A DNA stretch of 64,000 nucleotides from Methanomassiliicoccaceae archaeon (GTDB lineage: Archaea > Thermoplasmatota > Thermoplasmata > Methanomassiliicoccales > Methanomethylophilaceae), in NCBI GenBank assembly GCA_003555025.1, contig PWHV01000035.1, positions 59,556 to 123,555 on the forward strand, given 5' to 3'. Below are positions 59,465-64,000 of the stretch, piece by piece. Each line of letters begins with the position of its first letter. Position 1 is the stretch's first letter. The notes under the pieces were generated by a model that was not told where the DNA came from, ran no database searches, and saw nothing but the letters and a program-made list of their open reading frames with translations. The position numbers and the translations under genes are program-made.

Positions 59465-60028
59465 TCACCATATCTTGTCGTCCAGGTAGCGGCCGAGGAC
59501 CTCCTCGATGCTGTCGTCCGACCTTTTCACCGGTATCACCAGGGAATAGCGGCAGCCGCGGCCGGTGTTGCGGAAGAGCATGGAGATGTCCTCCGAGAGC
59601 CGCCGGAGCCGCATCTCCAGCTCATGGCCCCCGTCACCATGCTCCCCGTGGTAGCAGACCACCTGCACCACGCTCACATCGACGGCGATAGGGAGCTGAT
59701 CATCCCCGCGCACCATCTTCTCGGCGATGATGGGCATGATGGCCTTGCCCACGTACTCCTGCGGCGCCAACAGTATGGAGTCTATCTGGATGACCGTCCT
59801 GACCTGACCATCCCGCAGCATCAGGATGTCCGGCTCGGCATAACGGAAGCCGATGCGGTTGCCCTCATCGCTGTAGAGGGGGAAAGGCCCCGGGTCGCCG
59901 TCGAGCATCATGCCTTTCAGCCTGACCACCGCACGGTCCTTGCCGTGGTATCTCCCGTAGACGTAACGGCCGATGATGTCATGGACCTCCTCAATGGTCC
60001 GGTCGCAAACCGACTCCATCGCCTCCAC
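59465..60028 (-). CDS. Hypothetical protein
   Basis: A 187-aa soluble protein not recognised. The central part, FRYAEPDILMLRDGQVRTVIQID, looks like a beta-hairpin of the restriction-endonuclease fold (PD followed by a core strand), but the Lys of PD-(D/E)xK is missing, so I do not claim nuclease activity. The C-terminal half has a His-rich stretch (CYHGEHGDGGHELEMRL). It ends LGRYLDDKIW. The gene is isolated between tetR and a divergent ubiA-like gene. Confidence 0.55.
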   Translation of the reverse strand: MEAMESVCDRTIEEVHDIIGRYVYGRYHGKDRAVVRLKGMMLDGDPGPFPLYSDEGNRIGFRYAEPDILMLRDGQVRTVIQIDSILLAPQEYVGKAIMPIIAEKMVRGDDQLPIAVDVSVVQVVCYHGEHGDGGHELEMRLRRLSEDISMLFRNTGRGCRYSLVIPVKRSDDSIEEVLGRYLDDKIW

Positions 60029-60163
60029 CGGTAATGAATTGGTTTAACGAGCCTTAAAACCCTTTCTACGCATGAAAACGAGCGTCAGCGGCGCGACGCT
60101 GTCTGTTTTCTGAGGATCAGAGCGTTCGCAAGTGTTATAGCGGCGGAACCATTGACCGATGTC

Positions 60164-61063
60164 ATGAGGCTCAAGACCTGGGCATTGGAGGTTAGGGCGC
60201 CCTTCCTGCTGCTGCCTCTGGTCCTCTCGCTCCTGGGAACTGTGTTGGCGGCCTACGACGGCCATTTCAGCCTCTTCCCTCTGATGTCGTTCACAGCGAT
60301 CCTGCTGCTTCTGCATGTGACCGTCAACACACTTAACGAATACCACGACCATCTCAGTGGCATTGATTTCCGCACCATGAAGACGCCCTTCAGCGGAGGC
60401 AGCGGCGTTCTGCAGTCCGGCGCTCTGGTGCCGGATGAGGTGAGGCGGGCGGCGTACGTATGCTTCTTCGTCGCCCTGGTGCTCAGCGTTCACCTGGTGC
60501 TTAATACGACCTTGCTGCTGGTGCCCATCATCGCGATGGGGATGGCCTTCTCCCTGTTCTACACCCAGGTATTCGCCCGCGGTTTCCTGGGGGAGTCATC
60601 GGCAGGCCTGGGGCTTGGAGTGCTGCCGGTGCTGGGCGCCTACATGGTGCAGACCGGCAATGTATCCGTCGCCGCCGCTTTCGTGGCCCTCGGCTCGGGG
60701 CTTCTGACTTTCAACCTCCAACTGCTCAACGAATTCCCCGACAAGGAGGCTGACATGCAGGGAGGGAGGAGGAACCTGATCATGGCCCTGGGCGAAACGC
60801 GGGCATCGCTGCTTTACACCGCTGTCAACGTCATGGTCTACACGATCATCGCCGCCACGGTGCTAGCCTCGCTGATTCCCGCCGCGGCGCTGATCGCCAT
60901 GGCGACCCTGCCGCTGGCCTATCGCGCCTCATCGATAGCGATGAGGAAGGCCTCCGGCGATGAGTTCGTCGCCGGCCAGAAGGCCAATGTGCAAACGGTC
61001 ATGATGACCCAATTGCTCATGGGTCTGGGCATACTCTTGGCCATCGTCGGCAACGCCGTATGA
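60164..61063 (+). CDS. UbiA-family prenyltransferase (MenA-like)
   Basis: A 299-aa membrane prenyltransferase with about nine helices. The first Asp-rich motif is NEYHDHLSGID (NxxxDxxxGxD) and the second is NEFPDKEADMQGGRRN, the pattern of MenA-type enzymes that attach an isoprenoid chain to an aromatic ring. In this lineage the product could be a menaquinone-like or methanophenazine-like carrier or another prenylated lipid; this is not determined by sequence. ATG 60164 is preferred to TTG 60152 since a TATA-like TGTTATAGC at about 60132-60140 lies about 25 bases before it. Confidence 0.85.
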   Translation: MRLKTWALEVRAPFLLLPLVLSLLGTVLAAYDGHFSLFPLMSFTAILLLLHVTVNTLNEYHDHLSGIDFRTMKTPFSGGSGVLQSGALVPDEVRRAAYVCFFVALVLSVHLVLNTTLLLVPIIAMGMAFSLFYTQVFARGFLGESSAGLGLGVLPVLGAYMVQTGNVSVAAAFVALGSGLLTFNLQLLNEFPDKEADMQGGRRNLIMALGETRASLLYTAVNVMVYTIIAATVLASLIPAAALIAMATLPLAYRASSIAMRKASGDEFVAGQKANVQTVMMTQLLMGLGILLAIVGNAV

Positions 61064-61068
61064 AAGTC

Positions 61069-61830
61069 TCAGACGATCATGACATGAGGGCGGCCATGGA
61101 CCTCGTCCACCGCCGCATCCACATCATAGACGGTCTTGATGTTCTCCGCGGTGATGACCTCGCGGGCATCGCCGGCGGCGAATATCGTCCCGTCTTTCAT
61201 CATCACCACCTTGTCACAGTACTTTATTGCTAGGTCCAGGTCATGGACTATGGCGCAGACTGAGAACCCCTCGATGCGGACAAGGTCGCGAAGCAGGTCC
61301 ATGACATCCATCTGGTGCTTGATGTCCAGGCTGCTGGTGGGCTCGTCGAGCAGCAGTATCGAGGCCTCCTGGGCCAGGGCCCTGGCGATCAGGACCTTCT
61401 GCCTCTGACCGCCGCTCAACTGGTCATAGGGATGGGAGGCGAAACCCTCCATGCCCAGAGAGGCGAGGATGGCCCAGGTCTTATGCTCATCGGACTTGCC
61501 GCTCTGCCAGGACGCATGAGGCCTACGGCCCATAAGAACCACCTCGAAGACCGTCGGCATCCCATGGCCTCCGTTGGCGTGCTGAGGAACATAGCCCACC
61601 AATTTGGCGATCTCTATCTGTTTGAGCTTAGCGACGTCACGGTCTTGGATCAAAATCTCGCCCTGATTGTGGGAGAGGATGCGGTTAAGGCATTTCAGCA
61701 TCGTCGTCTTGCCGGAGCCGTTGGGGCCTATGATGCCGAGCACCTCGGACGGTTCTATGCGCAGACTGACAGAGTTCAGCACCGGGCTGCTGTGATAGGC
61801 GAATACCACATCGTTGGCTATTACGTTCAT
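61069..61830 (-). CDS. ABC transporter ATPase, iron-siderophore/cobalamin type
   Basis: A 253-aa ATPase of the FecE/BtuD class. Walker A GPNGSGKTT, Q-loop YVPQHANGG, signature LSGGQRQKV, Walker B ILLLDEPTSSLD and the switch His in IVHDLDLAI are all present. With a binding protein and permease it would import an iron chelate, haem or corrinoid. A substrate-binding protein gene is divergent at 62032, but no permease gene is in the interval, so it is encoded elsewhere or outside the window. ATG 61830 is used; GTG at 61848 would add six residues. Confidence 0.9.
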   Translation of the reverse strand: MNVIANDVVFAYHSSPVLNSVSLRIEPSEVLGIIGPNGSGKTTMLKCLNRILSHNQGEILIQDRDVAKLKQIEIAKLVGYVPQHANGGHGMPTVFEVVLMGRRPHASWQSGKSDEHKTWAILASLGMEGFASHPYDQLSGGQRQKVLIARALAQEASILLLDEPTSSLDIKHQMDVMDLLRDLVRIEGFSVCAIVHDLDLAIKYCDKVVMMKDGTIFAAGDAREVITAENIKTVYDVDAAVDEVHGRPHVMIV

Positions 61831-61957
61831 CGTGAGCAGCTTCCTCACCGGTCTGGACAGCTATTCCGTTCCGGCCTTGGAAGGGAAGAAGGCAGTAATA
61901 TCTAATAAATATTCGTGTTATGCTTCAAAGCCAGGATTAACCGGATAATGAGAAAAT

Positions 61958-61981
61958 GTATTAATAAGCTAACAGTAATAC
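61958..61981. promoter_or_regulatory. Possible operator between the ABC ATPase and binding-protein genes
   Basis: GTATTA at 61958-61963 and TAATAC at 61976-61981 form a short inverted repeat across an AT-rich 12-base spacer, within the shared divergent promoter region. It could bind a metal-dependent regulator, but the sequence is AT-rich and chance is possible. Confidence 0.25.
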
Positions 61982-62031
61982 GTATGAAAAATCCGTGTTA
62001 CTCATTGCACGATCAATAGGAGGAGAACCGA

Positions 62032-63390
62032 TTGAACATGAAGATCCTATCGGCCGGATTGGCCATAGCACTCGTGACCGCCAGCGTAGCGATGCTGGTG
62101 GTTAGCGAAGAGGGTTGGCCAGGCCATGACGGCCTGGAGATCTTCGGCAACGCCAATGGGGACTGGTCCATCGACGAGGATGACATCGCAACGATCCAGG
62201 CGATAATCGACGGCGAAGAGGAGCCGAACAAATTCGCTGACGCCAACCGCGACGGCAAGATCGACGAGAAGGACATCGAGCATGTCGAAGCGCTGATTGA
62301 ACGAACCGCGGACTTCATTTGGATCCTGGACGGCAACGGTGACCCGGTCAAGGTGAGCCTTCCGGTGGAGCGCGTCGGCGTCGAGTACCTGAGCAACGCC
62401 GAGCTCATGAACGTCCTCAACGTTTCAGACAAGGTTGTCGCCGCCGATGTGGCACCTTACATGATGAAGGACTTCTACTTCCCGGGCCAGGACCTGCACA
62501 ACATCGGCCAGATGCATCAGAATCCCAACTATGAGGATATCGTCAATAAAACGGACCTTGATGTCCTGTTCACCTTCTCGCCTTCTGACAATGATGTCAA
62601 GAACGAGAAGTTGGGCAGTACGGACGTCGTCTTCCTCGGATTATATTGGCCCAACGTGATGGAACCTCAGGATTCCCGGTTCATGCAGGGTGTGATGAAG
62701 GCCGGTTACATCCTCGATGCGGTCGACAGGGCCAACGATTACAAGGAATGGCTCGAGGGTCTGGTGGGAGATATGCACGATGTCTCTTCCCAGATAGACC
62801 CTGAGGACCGTCCCGATGTTCTCATGACGGTGCATAGGGACTACTTCGCCCCCGGCGGTGAAGATGACAAAGAGGTGAGGACGTTCACAAAGATCGACCC
62901 GTTGTCACAGGCCTGCATGCTGGCCGGAGGCAACCCCATAGCCAAGAACATCGTGGACGACTGGATAGGGGAGGATTCGGTTTATTTCGCACAGGTGAAC
63001 CTTGAATACGTGCTCGAGGAGGAGCCCGAATACATATTCCTCCATACGGTGCGCTACACCTATTCAGGAGATACCCTGGAACCCGCTTACGGGTATGATT
63101 GGGACGACCCCGCCAACTACACGGAAAGAATAGACGCCATACTGAAACGCTCGGATATCGGGACGCTGCCGGCTGTCAGCAACGAGAACGTTTACATGAC
63201 CGCCGGCGACTTCCGCAACAATGCCATGGGCGGAGTCCTGGGGGCGTTATACTATGCCAATATACTGCATCCTGACAAATTCGAACTGGACCCGCAAGCG
63301 GTGCACCAGGAATACATCAGCGATTGGATGGGGCTGGAAGGTTACGACCTCAACCAGAGCGGCGTGTTCATAGCGCCTGCGCTTGAATGA
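62032..63390 (+). CDS. ABC transporter substrate-binding protein with N-terminal dockerin-like repeat
   Basis: A 452-aa exported protein. Residues 1-25 are a signal/anchor (ILSAGLAIALVTASVAMLVV). Residues about 38-90 hold two calcium-binding dockerin-type repeats (NANGDWSIDEDDIATIQ and DANRDGKIDEKDIEHVE). The rest is a TroA/FecB-like periplasmic-binding fold (VGVEYLSNAELMNVL, LDVLFTFSPSDN, VSNENVYMTAGDF) for an iron chelate or corrinoid. The dockerin unit may attach it to a cohesin-bearing surface protein. TTG 62032 is used because AGGAGGAG at 62018-62025 is 6 bases upstream; ATG 62038 is possible. The ATPase partner diverges upstream. Confidence 0.88.
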   Translation: MNMKILSAGLAIALVTASVAMLVVSEEGWPGHDGLEIFGNANGDWSIDEDDIATIQAIIDGEEEPNKFADANRDGKIDEKDIEHVEALIERTADFIWILDGNGDPVKVSLPVERVGVEYLSNAELMNVLNVSDKVVAADVAPYMMKDFYFPGQDLHNIGQMHQNPNYEDIVNKTDLDVLFTFSPSDNDVKNEKLGSTDVVFLGLYWPNVMEPQDSRFMQGVMKAGYILDAVDRANDYKEWLEGLVGDMHDVSSQIDPEDRPDVLMTVHRDYFAPGGEDDKEVRTFTKIDPLSQACMLAGGNPIAKNIVDDWIGEDSVYFAQVNLEYVLEEEPEYIFLHTVRYTYSGDTLEPAYGYDWDDPANYTERIDAILKRSDIGTLPAVSNENVYMTAGDFRNNAMGGVLGALYYANILHPDKFELDPQAVHQEYISDWMGLEGYDLNQSGVFIAPALE

Positions 63391-63408
63391 TGGGGTCCGG
63401 TCCTCAGC

Positions 63409-63432
63409 AAGGGGCTGCGGCCCTTCTTTTTT
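63409..63432 (+). terminator. Terminator after the binding-protein gene
   Basis: A short stem AAGGG/CCCTT (63409-63425) is followed by six T (63427-63432), 19 bases after the stop codon at 63388-63390. Confidence 0.5.
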
Positions 63433-63476
63433 ATTTACTATGGATCAATAACGGAACACGACCGAATCGATGTGAT

Positions 63477-64000
63477 ATGCCGCTGATAGACTGGAATTCG
63501 ATATGGGACAACCAGATGCTGATCACTGATAGGTCCCGTCTCAACGACGGCCTCTTCTGGGACAGCGTCGCGAAGGAGGGGCGGAGAGGATGCTTTCCGG
63601 AGGATTTCACGGAATTCCAAATGGAATGCCTCGGCCTGGAGGGCGGAGAGTCTGTGCTGGAAATCGGTCCGGGCAAGGGCAGGCTCACCCGTGAACTGGC
63701 GAAAAGGGCGGCATCGCTGACCGTCGTGGACCCTTCGAAATCAATGCTCGATGAGCTGACCACGGGCTTGAAGACCGATGGTTTCCATGATGTCAGAGCG
63801 GTCATGTCCAAATGGGAGGAGGCCGACATCACGGAGATGGGCGGACATGATGTCGTGGTTGCCTCTTACTCCCTTTTCATGATGGACATGAGGAGGATGC
63901 TGGGGAAGATGACCGGAGCCGCTGACGACAGGGTGTGCATATTCGTCCCCGCCGATAACCGTATACCCGTGGAATTGCAGAGGATATTGCATGGATCGGA
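63477..64000 (+). CDS. Class I SAM-dependent methyltransferase (partial, cut by window end)
   Basis: An open frame from the ATG at 63477 runs off the window after 174 codons. The N-terminus MPLIDWNSIWDNQM is followed by motif I SVLEIGPGKGRLTREL, motif II LTVVDPSKSMLDEL, and GHDVVVASYSLFMMD (motif IV). This is a Methyltransf_11/UbiE-like domain. The substrate is unknown; its place next to an iron/corrinoid uptake gene could be coincidence. The C-terminus is missing. Confidence 0.8.
   Translation, partial: MPLIDWNSIWDNQMLITDRSRLNDGLFWDSVAKEGRRGCFPEDFTEFQMECLGLEGGESVLEIGPGKGRLTRELAKRAASLTVVDPSKSMLDELTTGLKTDGFHDVRAVMSKWEEADITEMGGHDVVVASYSLFMMDMRRMLGKMTGAADDRVCIFVPADNRIPVELQRILHGS

Noticed and set aside
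59465..60028. PD-(D/E)xK nuclease assignment for the hypothetical protein
   Set aside because: The PD and a core strand are suggestive, but the catalytic Lys is absent and no family match is evident.

Overview
The window comes from a GC-rich archaeon, most likely a Thermoplasmata-type euryarchaeote of the methanogenic Methanomassiliicoccales kind. The archaeal assignment rests on an aIF6 C-terminus, a DUF373 membrane protein, MptE (methanopterin synthesis), an archaeal SRP RNA, UbiA, TrkA/TrkH and many TATA boxes about 25 bases from a start codon with little or no leader. A methanogenesis marker protein 2 homologue, a DUF2769 Cys-rich protein, MtrA/MtrH-like corrinoid methyltransferase parts and a MtaA/UroD-type protein point to a methanogen. 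The order-level placement is inference. GTG and TTG starts are common.

Layout. 0-9.5 kb: housekeeping genes (aIF6 end, UlaG-like hydrolase, DUF373, MptE, site-2 protease), anaerobic ribonucleotide reductase, a histidine kinase and a winged-helix protein. Upstream of nrdD and of the winged-helix gene lie TTATCA repeats with the same 12-base period. 9.5-18.8 kb: marker protein 2 converging on the SRP RNA gene, two PaaK-type CoA ligase/ACT pairs, a GTPase-like protein without a P-loop, and a sodium-solute symporter with a 42-aa accessory subunit. 18.8-26 kb: an ACT-metallo-beta-lactamase fusion, then a compact operon of CobW-type GTPase, unknown protein, soluble MtrA-like and MtrH-like proteins. 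A response regulator, a frameshifted crcB (fluoride channel) relic and hisD follow.

26-47 kb: potassium uptake (trkA-trkH), then a stretch rich in nucleases and possible defence genes: a PARIS-like pair (ABC-type ATPase plus DUF4435 Toprim protein), exonuclease VII, an AddB/AddA-like helicase-nuclease pair, and two DnaQ-fold paralogues of which one has lost its catalytic residues. A triplet of small four-helix membrane paralogues and a P-type ATPase are also here. 47-50 kb: purine permease, an SRAP DNA-repair protein, and three tandem copies of a structured RNA of about 175 nt, each with its own TATA box and oligo-T end. 50-56 kb: divergent redox genes in which a rubredoxin domain is fused once to a glutamate-synthase domain and once to a thiamine-diphosphate enzyme, plus a zinc-ligand-less MtaA/UroD homologue and a nitroreductase. 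56-64 kb: RND exporter with TetR regulator and palindromic operator, UbiA, an iron/cobalamin-type ABC ATPase divergent from a dockerin-bearing binding protein, and a methyltransferase cut by the window end.

The strongest candidates for undescribed biology are the CobW-unknown-MtrA-MtrH operon, the triplicated RNA, and the rubredoxin-enzyme fusions.
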